Shown: positions 35,022-45,032 of the stretch, piece after piece
Numbering within the stretch: position 1 is the first letter of the stretch
Layout: every line of letters begins with the position of its first letter
Source of the DNA: Streptomyces sp. NRRL F-5727
Lineage (GTDB): Bacteria; Actinomycetota; Actinomycetes; Streptomycetales; Streptomycetaceae
Reading direction: 5' to 3'
Assembly: GCF_000719555.1 (NCBI RefSeq)
Contig: NZ_JOGX01000037.1
Span: forward strand, 25,706 to 89,705
Length of the DNA: 64,000 nt
The notes under the pieces: generated by a model
Seen by the model: only the letters and a program-made list of their open reading frames with translations
The model's database searches: none
Told to the model about the DNA's origin: nothing
Position numbers and translations under genes: made by a program

Positions 35022-35726
35022 CGCCTTGAGCGCCGCCAGCCGGGCCGCGATCTCCGCCTCGTCCCCGGCCGCGTCCAGCTGCTCGAACTGGGCGTCCAGC
35101 GAGGACGCGGCCAGCTCCTGCTTGCCGAGGGCCCGCGCCTCCTCCCGGCGCACCTTGTCCTCGAAGCGGCTCAGCTCGCTCGTCGGGTCCAGCACGTCGA
35201 CGCTCTTCACCGCGTCCATCATCGTGTTCTGCGCCTGCGCCGACCTGGCGCGGGCGACCAGCTCGTCCCGCCTGGCCCGGAGCTCGACCAGCTTGGCCTT
35301 CATCCGGTCCAGCCCGGAGGTCAGCCGGGACACCACCTCGGTCTGCGCGGCGATCGTCGGCTCGGCCGTCCGCGCCTCCTTCTCGGACTGGAGCTGACGG
35401 CCCAGCGCGACCCTGGCGAGGTTGTCGAAGCGGTCCGCCTCCGCCGCCTGCCCGCCGGTCCGCAGCTCGTCCGCCTTCCGGCTGGCCGCCAGCGCCTTCC
35501 CGCCCCACTCGGCCGCCGCCGCCACGTCCTCCGCGTGGTCCTGCTCCATCAGCCGCAGGTTGCCGATGGTCGCCGCCACCGCCTCCTCGGCCTCCGCGAT
35601 GTTGCCCGAGTAGTCGCGGATCAGCTGGTCCAGCATCTTCTGCGGGTCCTCCGCCTGGTCGAGCAGGGCGTTGACGTTCGCCTTCGCCAGCTGGGTGACA
35701 CGGCCGAGGACGGTCTGCTTGCTCAT
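35016..35726 (-). CDS. pspA: PspA/IM30-family protein
   Basis: 236 aa from ATG at 35726 (GCAAGGAGC upstream); the in-frame ATG at 35777 would add a non-homologous extension. The classic start MSKQTVLGRVTQLAKANVNALLDQAEDPQKMLDQLIRDY is followed by long coiled-coil helices (60-190) with AAEWGGKALAASRKADELR and SGLDRMKAKLVELRARRDELVARA. PspA oligomers bind damaged membranes and maintain envelope integrity. It lies 50 bp downstream of a TPM-domain gene on the same strand and is probably co-transcribed with it. Confidence 0.9.
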   Translation of the reverse strand: MSKQTVLGRVTQLAKANVNALLDQAEDPQKMLDQLIRDYSGNIAEAEEAVAATIGNLRLMEQDHAEDVAAAAEWGGKALAASRKADELRTGGQAAEADRFDNLARVALGRQLQSEKEARTAEPTIAAQTEVVSRLTSGLDRMKAKLVELRARRDELVARARSAQAQNTMMDAVKSVDVLDPTSELSRFEDKVRREEARALGKQELAASSLDAQFEQLDAAGDEAEIAARLAALKAA

Positions 35727-35776
35727 GCGCTGCTCCTTGCGGGGTCGTACGAGAGGAAGTGTCGTGGACGTGGACA

Positions 35777-37795
35777 TCAGAAGCGGCCGCCGCCGCCCCG
35801 CCGGCCGCGCGTGCCGCTGCCGCCGAAGCTGCCCGGCCCGCCGCCGAAACCTCCGCCCCCGAAGCCGCCCCCGAGACCGCCACCGCGTCCGCCCCCTCCC
35901 CTTCCGGAACCCCCGCCGAACAGGCCGCCGAGGATGATGCCGCCGAGCACGGCCCCGCCGAGCCCGCCGCCCCCGCTGCCTCCCCCTCCTGCTCCTGATA
36001 CACCGCCCAAGCCGTTCGGGTTCCCGTACCGGCGCACGTCCTGCTCGGCGAGCTCCTGCGCGCGCCGGGCCAGCCCGTCCGCCTGCCGCGCCTCGTCCAG
36101 CGCCGCCTGCGGCCGGTCCGCCGCCAGCTCCCGCGCCCTCTCCAGCCGCCGCTGGGCCTCCGCCAGCCGGGTCCTGGCCTCGCTGCCCACCGCGCCCCGG
36201 TGCGTCTGGACGTAGTCCGCGGCCGCCCCCAGCTCCGAACGGGCCGTCAGCAGCGCCTGCTCCAGCAGGGCGCGGGCGCGCGCGTCGCCGGACTCGCGCT
36301 CCCGCGCTCCGGCCAGCGCCGCGTCGAGCGCGGTGTCCGCCTCCTCGATCCGCCGCAGCGCGTCCAGCGGGTCGTACCGCCCCGCCTCCACCGCCCGCCG
36401 CACCTCCGCCGCCACCGCCTCCGCGCGGGCGATCCGGCCCCGCAGCCCGCCCGTCGAGGCGCCCTCCGCCGCGGTCCCTTCGAGGAGGCCCCGGGCCTCC
36501 GCCAGGTCGGCGTCGGTCTCGGTGAGCACGCCCGGCAGCCGCTCCTCCGCCTCGGTCAGTTCCCGGGCCCGCCGCTCCACCGCCTCGATCAGCCGGGCCG
36601 CCTGGTCGACCGCGCCCTCGGCGGCCCGCACGTGCACGGCCGCGGAGCCGGTGTCGCCGCCGTCGACGGACTGGCGGGCCTGGTTGACGTGGGTGGTGGC
36701 GAAGACGAGCCGGTCCTTGGCCTGCTCGACGTCGCCGGACACCGGCGAGACCGCGGACTCGGTGTACCGCCCGCGCATCGCGGCCAGCGCGGTCTCGGCG
36801 GCGGAGACCCGGCCGGTCTGCTCACGGAAGGCGGTCTCCACCGCGGCCAGCGCCTCGGGCGCGGTCCGCTCCAGGGCCCGCAGCCGGTCGAAGTCCTCGG
36901 TCTCCGCGTCGAGCCGGGCGTCCGCCTCGGCGCAGTGGCGCAGGATCTCCTCCAGCATCGAGCGCCGGGTGGCCTCGTCCTCGGGGAAGGAGTCGTCGAG
37001 CCGCTGCCGCAGCCGGAAGGAGGCGGTCAGCCGCTCCTCGGCGAAGCCCACCGCCTCCTCGAAGGGACGGGTGGCCTCCTCGCCGAACTGGGCGGTGGCG
37101 AAGCCCAGTTCCTCCTTGCTGGTGCGGACGGCGTCGTCGGTGGCGACCAGCGTCCGGCGGGCCTGCCCGTCCAGCTCCTCCAGGGACGGCTCCGGGGGCC
37201 GGGCGGGCCGGCCCCAGCCCTGGCCGCCGCCGGGCGTGGTGCGGGTCGCGGTCCGCCGGCGCCGGCGGGTGTACGCGTACGCCGCGACCGCCCCGGCGCC
37301 GCCGACGAGGGCGACCGGCAGGATCAGGTCGGCGGCGGAGGTCTCGCCGGAGCCGCCCGGGTCGGCGGGGCCGGGGGTGATCGAGGGGGCGGTCGCGGTC
37401 GTGGCCACGTCGTCGAGCTGGGCCTGGGTGAGGCGGGAGCCGGGGTCGGCGGAGTAGCCGTACCGCCGGTCGTGGGTGGCGACGGCGAGCAGCACGTCGT
37501 CGCGGCCCAGGCCGCTGCGTTCGGCGGTGGCGTCGGCCCAGTCCTGCCCGGAGCGGCCGGAGAAGTCCCGTACGTAGACCACGAAGAGCTGGATCCGGCG
37601 GTCGTCGTAGAGCCGGTCGAGGGCCTCGGCGACCTCGGGGCGCCGGTCGCCGAGGGCGCCGACCCGGTCGAGGACCTGCTCGTCGGCGGGGAGGACGACG
37701 GGGTCGTCGGCGCGGGCGCCGGCCGCGGCGGGCACGACCAGCCACCACGCCGCCACCAGCACCGCGAGCAGGGCTCGGGTGGCTGTTCGGGTCAC
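35777..37795 (-). CDS. TPM-domain membrane protein with coiled-coil and Gly-rich tail
   Basis: 672 aa. Signal peptide (about 1-29), an extracytoplasmic TPM domain (about 35-160, VLDRVGALGDRRPEVAEALDRLYDDRRIQLFVVYVRDFSGRSGQDWADATAERSGLG), a transmembrane segment (about 180-200, LILPVALVGGAGAVAAYAYTRRRRR), about 380 residues of cytoplasmic coiled coil, and a C-terminal tail after 600 that is almost entirely Gly with Arg/Phe. The TPM fold occurs in thylakoid acid phosphatase TLP18.3 and related proteins. Its pairing with PspA suggests an envelope-stress module. Confidence 0.85.
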   Translation of the reverse strand: MTRTATRALLAVLVAAWWLVVPAAAGARADDPVVLPADEQVLDRVGALGDRRPEVAEALDRLYDDRRIQLFVVYVRDFSGRSGQDWADATAERSGLGRDDVLLAVATHDRRYGYSADPGSRLTQAQLDDVATTATAPSITPGPADPGGSGETSAADLILPVALVGGAGAVAAYAYTRRRRRTATRTTPGGGQGWGRPARPPEPSLEELDGQARRTLVATDDAVRTSKEELGFATAQFGEEATRPFEEAVGFAEERLTASFRLRQRLDDSFPEDEATRRSMLEEILRHCAEADARLDAETEDFDRLRALERTAPEALAAVETAFREQTGRVSAAETALAAMRGRYTESAVSPVSGDVEQAKDRLVFATTHVNQARQSVDGGDTGSAAVHVRAAEGAVDQAARLIEAVERRARELTEAEERLPGVLTETDADLAEARGLLEGTAAEGASTGGLRGRIARAEAVAAEVRRAVEAGRYDPLDALRRIEEADTALDAALAGARERESGDARARALLEQALLTARSELGAAADYVQTHRGAVGSEARTRLAEAQRRLERARELAADRPQAALDEARQADGLARRAQELAEQDVRRYGNPNGLGGVSGAGGGGSGGGGLGGAVLGGIILGGLFGGGSGRGGGGRGGGLGGGFGGGGFGGGPGSFGGSGTRGRRGGGGRF

Positions 37796-37943
37796 AGAAG
37801 GGAGGTTATGTACGGGTATGCGGCCCCGCGACCGGACGGGAGCAAGGCGGAACCCGGCCGCCGCGTTCGTACGTCCGTGTCAGTGCCGATCTTCACCAGG
37901 GCCTCCGGCGGGTGGGGAGGCCCCTGACGCTCTGGGGGCACGG

Positions 37944-38972
37944 ATGGACGGACGGCTGAAGCGGGTGTGGCGCAAGGGGCGCTGGTGGGTCCTGGGGCTG
38001 GTGCTGCTGCTCGTGGTGCCGCCGCTCTTCGGCGCGCTCGCCCTGCGCGTCAGCTACGCGGGCGATCTCCGCGACGACGCCCGCACGCGCGGCCGGGACG
38101 CGTACTGGATCGGGCACGCGTGGGTGGACGGCCGGAAGAAGGACGCCGACCTGAAGGCGCTCGCCGAGCGGCTGAAGGGCACCGGGATCAAGGACCTGTA
38201 CGTGCACGCGGGCCCGCTCGAACACGACGGCACCCTGCCCGCCGCCAAGCACCCGCGCGCGCGGTGGCTGACCGACGGCGTCCACCGCGAGCTGCCCGGC
38301 GTACGGGTCCAGGCGTGGCTCGGCGACGTCCTCGCCAACGACGGCCCGACCGGTCTGCGGCTCTCCGACGCCGGCTCCCGCAAGGCCGTCACGGCCTCCG
38401 CCCGCCAGGTCCTCGACGCGGGCTTCGACGGCGTCCACTTCGACCTGGAGCCGCTCCAGTCCGGCGACGCCGACTACCTCGTCCTCCTCGACGACCTGGG
38501 GAGGCTGACCCGGGAGCGGAAGGCGCTGCTCTCCGTCGCCGCCCACCAGATCGACCCGCTGCCGGGCGCCCACTCCGCCCTCGGCCTCTTCTCGGACCAG
38601 GGCAAGTGGTGGTCGCAGGAGTTCTTCGGCGAGGTGGCCCGGCGGGTCGACCAGATCGCCGTGATGTCGTACGACACCTGGATGCCGCTGGAGAGCCTGT
38701 ACGGCGGGTACGTCGCCCAGCAGACCGCGCTCGCCCTGGAGGTCACCCCCGAGACCACCGACCTGCTCATGGGGCTGCCGTTCTTCCACGAGGACGACCT
38801 GGGCCACCACGAGAACGCGGAGACCGTCGCCGCCGGCGTCCGCGGCGTCCGCCTCGGCCTCGGCCGCACCGACCCGGGCCGCGAGCGCTTCGGCGTCGCC
38901 CTGTACGTGGACTTCGCGGAGGAGCCCGGCGACTGGGACGCCTACCGCGCGGGCTGGCTCCGCACGGGCTGA
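37944..38972 (+). CDS. Membrane-anchored GH18-like TIM-barrel protein
   Basis: 342 aa from ATG at 37944. A basic N-terminus and one membrane segment (about 13-35) anchor an extracytoplasmic barrel. FDGVHFDLEP (161-170) occupies the place of the GH18 catalytic motif DGIDIDWE: D162, D167 and the acid/base E169 are kept, while the middle Asp is H165. VAAHQIDPL, VDQIAVMSYDTWMP and LLMGLPFF also match late GH18 strands. It may be a glycosidase acting on cell-wall or exopolysaccharide sugars, or a non-catalytic relative. Confidence 0.7.
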   Translation: MDGRLKRVWRKGRWWVLGLVLLLVVPPLFGALALRVSYAGDLRDDARTRGRDAYWIGHAWVDGRKKDADLKALAERLKGTGIKDLYVHAGPLEHDGTLPAAKHPRARWLTDGVHRELPGVRVQAWLGDVLANDGPTGLRLSDAGSRKAVTASARQVLDAGFDGVHFDLEPLQSGDADYLVLLDDLGRLTRERKALLSVAAHQIDPLPGAHSALGLFSDQGKWWSQEFFGEVARRVDQIAVMSYDTWMPLESLYGGYVAQQTALALEVTPETTDLLMGLPFFHEDDLGHHENAETVAAGVRGVRLGLGRTDPGRERFGVALYVDFAEEPGDWDAYRAGWLRTG

Positions 38973-38983
38973 CGGGCCGTCCG

Positions 38984-39040
38984 CACGCGCGCGTGGCCCC
39001 CTCGTACGCGCGCGTGTGGGGCCCCACGTACGCGCGCGTG
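38984..39040. repeat. Three CG-alternating palindromic repeats
   Basis: CACGCGCGCGTG at 38984-38995 and TACGCGCGCGTG at 39005-39016 and 39029-39040, the last two separated by exactly one 24-bp period. Alternating purine-pyrimidine tracts like these are prone to Z-DNA. They sit in the spacer between the GH18-like gene and the transglutaminase-like gene. Confidence 0.8.
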
Positions 39041-39097
39041 GGGCGGGGGAGGAGGATGGCGGCGGCGAACGACCGCCGACCGAGGGGGAGCACCGTC

Positions 39098-39868
39098 ATG
39101 ACCAGCCGCCTGCTGATGCCCGTCCGGAGCCGCGGGGCCGCCCGCCCCGCCGCCGTGGAGCCCGCCGCCGATCCGACCCCGGGCTCGGTCCGGCCGACCG
39201 CGATCCTGGACCTCGGGCACCCGCTCACCGCCGCCTTCACCGCGCGCGTACGCGAGGAGGCCGCGGCCCGGGGCGACCGCACCGACCGGGAGCGCCTCCG
39301 GACGGCGCACCGGCTGCTCGCGGCCGAGGTCCGGCCCGTCTACTCGGTGGAGGACCGGCGCCGGGTCTCCCGCACCCTGCGGCTCGGCCGCGGCTCGTGC
39401 AGCCAGCGGATGGCCGTCCTGGAGGCCGTCGCCCGGTCGCTGGGCACCGCCACGCGCGTGCGCGGGCTGTTGGTGGACGGCTCCTTCTGGTACCCGCGCT
39501 TCCCGCGGCTGCGGCCCTTCGTCCCGGCCGAGGTGCTGCTCGCCTGGCCGGAGTTTCGGCTGGACGGCGACTGGGTGCCGATCGCCGGCCTCTTCGACCA
39601 CGCCGGCCCGTCGGGGGAGGGCGGTTTCGCCAACACCGGCGCCGAGACGCTCTTCGAGGCCGTGGCCCGTACCGGCGTCGACTGGGACACCCCGGCGGCC
39701 TGCGACGGCGCCTCCGGAGCCTGCGACCTCTCCGCCCACCTCCGTACCGACCTGGGCCGCTTCACCTCCCGCGACGAGCTGTTCGCCCGGCACGGACAGA
39801 CCCTGTGCGTGCCCGCCCGCACGCTGGCCGAGCCCGTCCTCGGGCGCTGGGGCGCGGGGGCCGCGTAG
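39098..39868 (+). CDS. Transglutaminase-like protein
   Basis: 256 aa from ATG at 39098 (GAGGGGGAG upstream). The core LRLGRGSCSQRMAVLEAVARSLGTATRVRGL contains the putative nucleophile C101 of the transglutaminase-like cysteine-protease fold. FWYPRFPRLRPFVPAEVLLAWPEFRLDGDWVPI follows, where the His and Asp of the triad would be expected; the His is not obvious there, so activity is uncertain. No signal peptide. Cytoplasmic members can be proteases, peptide N-glycanase-like enzymes or amide hydrolases; the substrate is unknown. Confidence 0.65.
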   Translation: MTSRLLMPVRSRGAARPAAVEPAADPTPGSVRPTAILDLGHPLTAAFTARVREEAAARGDRTDRERLRTAHRLLAAEVRPVYSVEDRRRVSRTLRLGRGSCSQRMAVLEAVARSLGTATRVRGLLVDGSFWYPRFPRLRPFVPAEVLLAWPEFRLDGDWVPIAGLFDHAGPSGEGGFANTGAETLFEAVARTGVDWDTPAACDGASGACDLSAHLRTDLGRFTSRDELFARHGQTLCVPARTLAEPVLGRWGAGAA

Positions 39869-40023
39869 GGGCCGGTCCGACGGGGGGCGTTGGGCCGCAC
39901 GAGTGGGTTCGCCGGGCCTCCCGCCGTGTCGGCGGGGCCGCGTCCGCCGGGTGCCGTTCAGTGGGATGACCAAGCGATCTGATCATCTCCAAATGGCACA
40001 AAAACGGACGAAGGGGTAAAAGC

Positions 40024-42402
40024 ATGTCCCAGGTCGGCGCCCCCCAGGGGAGGACATGGGCCGGTCCGTCCAGGAGCCCCCGCTCCCGGACCCTCCGCTC
40101 CGTCGCCACTCTCACCAGCGCGGTCCTCGCCGTCACCGTCCTCGCCGGATGCAGCTCCGACGAGGACGCCGACGCCGCCCCGGCCGCCGCCCAGGACCAC
40201 GCGCCCACCGCGCGCGCCCTGGTCGACGACGGCGGCACCCTGCGCTGGGCGGTGGACGCCCTGCCGGCCACCTTCAACGCCTTCCAGGCCGACGCCGACG
40301 CCACCACCGGCCGCGTCGCGGGCGCCGTCCTGCCCGCCCTGCACACCCTCGACGAGCGCGGCCGGCCCCGGCTCAACCCCGACTACCTGGAGTCCGCCGA
40401 GGTCGTCGAGACCGAGCCCCGCCAGGTCGTCCTCTACAAGCTCAACCAGCAGGCCGTCTGGAGCGACGGGCGCGAGATCGGCGCCGCCGACTTCGTCGCC
40501 CAGTGGCGCGCCCTCAGCGGCCGCGACACCGCCTACTGGACGGCCAGGAACGCCGGCTACGAGCGGATCGAGAAGATCGAGAAGGGCAAGAACGACCTGG
40601 AGGTACGGGTCACCTTCGCCAAGCCCTACGCCGACTGGCGCTCCCTCTTCACCCCCCTCTACCCCAAGCAGGTGATGGGCTCCCCGAACTCCTTCAACGA
40701 CGGCGCCCGCACCACCCTCAAGGCCACCGCAGGACCGTTCCTCCTGAGCAAGGTGGACCGGAAGACCGGCGACCTCACCCTCGCCCGCAACCCCCGCTGG
40801 TGGGGCCAGCCCGCCAAGCTCGACAGCCTCGTCCTGCGGGCCGTCCCGCGCGCCGGCCGCGAGGCCGCCCTGGCCGCAGGGAAGCTCGACCTGGCCGAGA
40901 TCGACCGGTCCACCGCCGAGCGGATCGCCCTCGCCCTCAAGGACGCCGAGGCCGGCCGCAGCGGCGCCCAGGCCGCCCGGCTGCACGGCCCCGGCTCCGC
41001 GATCACCCCCGGCAAGGCCCTCGGCTCCTGGGCGCTCGCCCACGGCGCCGACGAGGAGCTGGCCGAGGAGGTCAGGGCCGCCCGCGCCGAGAACCAGGCC
41101 GCCGTCGCCCGCTACGCCAAGGCCCAGGACACCCTCGCCGGCTACGTCGTCCGCAAGTCCCTGGAGCCCGCCTACACCCAGCTCTCCCTCAACGGCGAGT
41201 CCGGGCCGCTCGCCGACGAGCGGGTCCGCCGCGCGGTCGCCCGCGCCATCGACCGCCGAGAACTGGCCGAATCCGTGCTCAAGCCGCTCGGCCTCCCGGC
41301 CGACCCGCCCGGCAGCCACCTCGCCCTGGCCGGCCAGGCCGCCTACGCCGACAGCAGCGACGCCCTCGGCGACCAGGACACCAAGGAGGCCCGCGCGCTC
41401 CTCGCCGACGCCGGCTGGGTCCCCGGCGGCGCCCAGCGGAAGCCGGCCGGCACCGAGGCCGGCTCCGAGGCGGAGAAGAAGACCGGGACGCAGACCGGGA
41501 AGAAGACCGCGGAGCGGGAGACCGACGCCAAGAAGAAGGCGGAGAGCGGCGACACCGCCTCGAACGACGGCCTCTACATCGTCGGCGACGACAAGCCCGG
41601 CGAACTCCCCGCCGCCCCCCGGATCGGCCCCGGCGGCCCCGAGAGCACCCGGGTCCTCGCCCCGGCCCCCGCCGCCGCCCGGGAGAGCGCCGCCCTCCTC
41701 GCCCGCGCCGAGGCCCTCGACACCGGCGCCCGCGCCGCCGCCCAGCCCGGCAACGGCAAGCCCGACAAGGGCGTCGCCGGCGCCTACGCCCCCATGGGCA
41801 GCGCCGCCCCGGCCGCCGTCCCCGCCGCCTCCCAGGCCCTCGGCAAGGACGGCAAGGCCCTCAGCCTCCGCTTCGTCCTGCCCTCGGGACCCGGATCGGA
41901 GACGCTGCGGGCGGTCGGCGACCGGATCGTCCGGATGCTCGACGCGGTCGGGATCCGTACCGAGATCACCAAGGTCTCGGACGAGAGCTTCTTCAAGGAC
42001 CACATCGCCTCCGGCGACTACGACCTGGCCCTCTACTCCTGGCCCGCCTCCGCCTACCCGGCGACCGACGCCCGGCCGATCTTCGCCAAGCCCGAGCCCG
42101 CCTCGGACGGCTCCCTGCTGGTCGAGCAGAACTACTCGCGGGTCGGCACGGACCGGATCGACCAGCTCTTCGACCAGGCGGCCGCCACCCTCGACGAGGA
42201 GGAGGCGGGCGACCTGATCCGCCAGGCCGACGCCCGGATCTGGGCCGCGGCCGGCTCCATCCCGCTCTACCAGCGCCCCCAGCTGGTGGCGGCCAGGAGC
42301 GACGTGGTGAACGCCGGCGCCTGGGGCTTCGCCGCCCCCCAGTACCAGGACATCGGTTTCAAGAAGAGCGAAACGACCAAGGGTAGCCCGTCGAATCGCT
42401 GA
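40024..42402 (+). CDS. Orphan family-5 ABC substrate-binding lipoprotein with low-complexity insert
   Basis: 792 aa, unusually long. The signal ends in lipobox VLAGC (C43). The body matches SBP family 5 (peptide/nickel class): GGTLRWAVDALPATFNAFQAD, NQQAVWSDGREIGAADFVAQWRAL and the C-terminal DYDLALYSWPASAYP, EQNYSRVGTDRIDQLFDQA. Between about residues 466 and 612 a Lys/Glu/Thr then Ala/Pro-rich stretch interrupts domain II (GTEAGSEAEKKTGTQTGKK and following). No permease or ATPase adjoins; it may deliver ligand to the transporters 5 kb downstream. Confidence 0.85.
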   Translation: MSQVGAPQGRTWAGPSRSPRSRTLRSVATLTSAVLAVTVLAGCSSDEDADAAPAAAQDHAPTARALVDDGGTLRWAVDALPATFNAFQADADATTGRVAGAVLPALHTLDERGRPRLNPDYLESAEVVETEPRQVVLYKLNQQAVWSDGREIGAADFVAQWRALSGRDTAYWTARNAGYERIEKIEKGKNDLEVRVTFAKPYADWRSLFTPLYPKQVMGSPNSFNDGARTTLKATAGPFLLSKVDRKTGDLTLARNPRWWGQPAKLDSLVLRAVPRAGREAALAAGKLDLAEIDRSTAERIALALKDAEAGRSGAQAARLHGPGSAITPGKALGSWALAHGADEELAEEVRAARAENQAAVARYAKAQDTLAGYVVRKSLEPAYTQLSLNGESGPLADERVRRAVARAIDRRELAESVLKPLGLPADPPGSHLALAGQAAYADSSDALGDQDTKEARALLADAGWVPGGAQRKPAGTEAGSEAEKKTGTQTGKKTAERETDAKKKAESGDTASNDGLYIVGDDKPGELPAAPRIGPGGPESTRVLAPAPAAARESAALLARAEALDTGARAAAQPGNGKPDKGVAGAYAPMGSAAPAAVPAASQALGKDGKALSLRFVLPSGPGSETLRAVGDRIVRMLDAVGIRTEITKVSDESFFKDHIASGDYDLALYSWPASAYPATDARPIFAKPEPASDGSLLVEQNYSRVGTDRIDQLFDQAAATLDEEEAGDLIRQADARIWAAAGSIPLYQRPQLVAARSDVVNAGAWGFAAPQYQDIGFKKSETTKGSPSNR

Positions 42403-42440
42403 AACCACAGGTCACAACCTCAGAACCAGCTCAAGTTCCT

Positions 42441-42465
42441 TGCCCGCCGGTGATCCCGGCGGGCA
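42441..42465 (+). terminator. Hairpin after the orphan binding protein
   Basis: TGCCCGCCGG/CCGGCGGGCA arms (10 bp) with a 5-base loop, 39 bp past the stop and before typA. No T-tract. Confidence 0.5.
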
Positions 42466-42677
42466 GGATCGCGTCGGCCCCTTGACCCGGGCGGCATGAC
42501 TTTCCCCACACCCTGTGACCCACCCTGAAACGTCCCAGTAGACCCTCTCGGATCGATCCGGGGAAGCCCCTTGCACGGCGGCCCCGTACCATAGGACATA
42601 GCCGTGGCGCGTCCGCCCGGCGGGCGTAAGAGGAACTGACGCCGATTCCCACGATCCGAGAGAAGCGCAAGCCACCC

Positions 42678-44579
<1,902 letters not shown>

Positions 44580-44643
44580 GGCGCGCCGTCGGCCTGACGG
44601 CCGGCGGACGACCTCCGGGATCGGCTGAGCCGCATCTCACACG

Positions 44644-44686
44644 AAGGGCCTGGCCACTCGCACAATGTGCGAGTGGCCAGGCCCTT
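44644..44686 (+). terminator. typA terminator
   Basis: Perfect 20-bp arms (starting AAGGGCCTGGCC) with loop AAT, then TTT. Confidence 0.9.
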
Positions 44687-44835
44687 TTCGTCAAACGCAT
44701 TGCCCCGGCCGGGCGTCCGGAATCCGGTCATCGCTCTCCGGTACGTGTGTTAACGGTCCGTTTCGGGGGTGTCTGTCTGTGCTCAGTTTGTCCGGATTTC
44801 GGTCTTCGCGGCCAAGGTGATGTTGTCAAAACGAG

Positions 44836-44851
44836 ACCACTTAAGTGTGGT
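44836..44851. promoter_or_regulatory. ACCAC-N6-GTGGT dyad upstream of the first peptide-ABC operon
   Basis: Perfect 5-bp arms around TTAAGT within an AT-rich promoter-like stretch, about 180 bp before the binding-protein start. A possible operator; regulator unknown. Confidence 0.4.
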
Positions 44852-45032
44852 TTACGGCCCGGACGTACTTAATAGTTGGCTCCATTGAGCTCGGGTCAAT
44901 GGGTCACGCACTGTGGGGAGTGCCGACTCACGAGCACACTCGGGGTACCGGGGGATCAACGCCGTCAGGGGTGTCGGCAGGTCTCGAAGTGCCCTTCTTG
45001 TAGTGACAAGTGGACTCATGAGGAGGAAACCC

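Larger units (their letters stand above)
44580..45032. other. 453-bp leader region of the first peptide-ABC operon
   Basis: No gene seen. It holds the typA terminator (44644-44686) and then an AT-richer stretch (44740-44885) with TTGTCAAAACGAGACC, the ACCAC-TTAAGT-GTGGT dyad (44836-44851) and TACTTAATAGTTGG. These fit a promoter and operator for the binding-protein gene. A small hairpin CTTGT-agtg-ACAAG (44997-45010) precedes the ribosome site AGGAGG. Confidence 0.55.

Noticed and set aside
32200..36003. A 1267-codon minus-strand open frame over the SpoIIE-type phosphatase
   Set aside because: It is antisense to a multi-domain protein with intact motifs and runs through the 12-bp repeat array; no domain recognisable.
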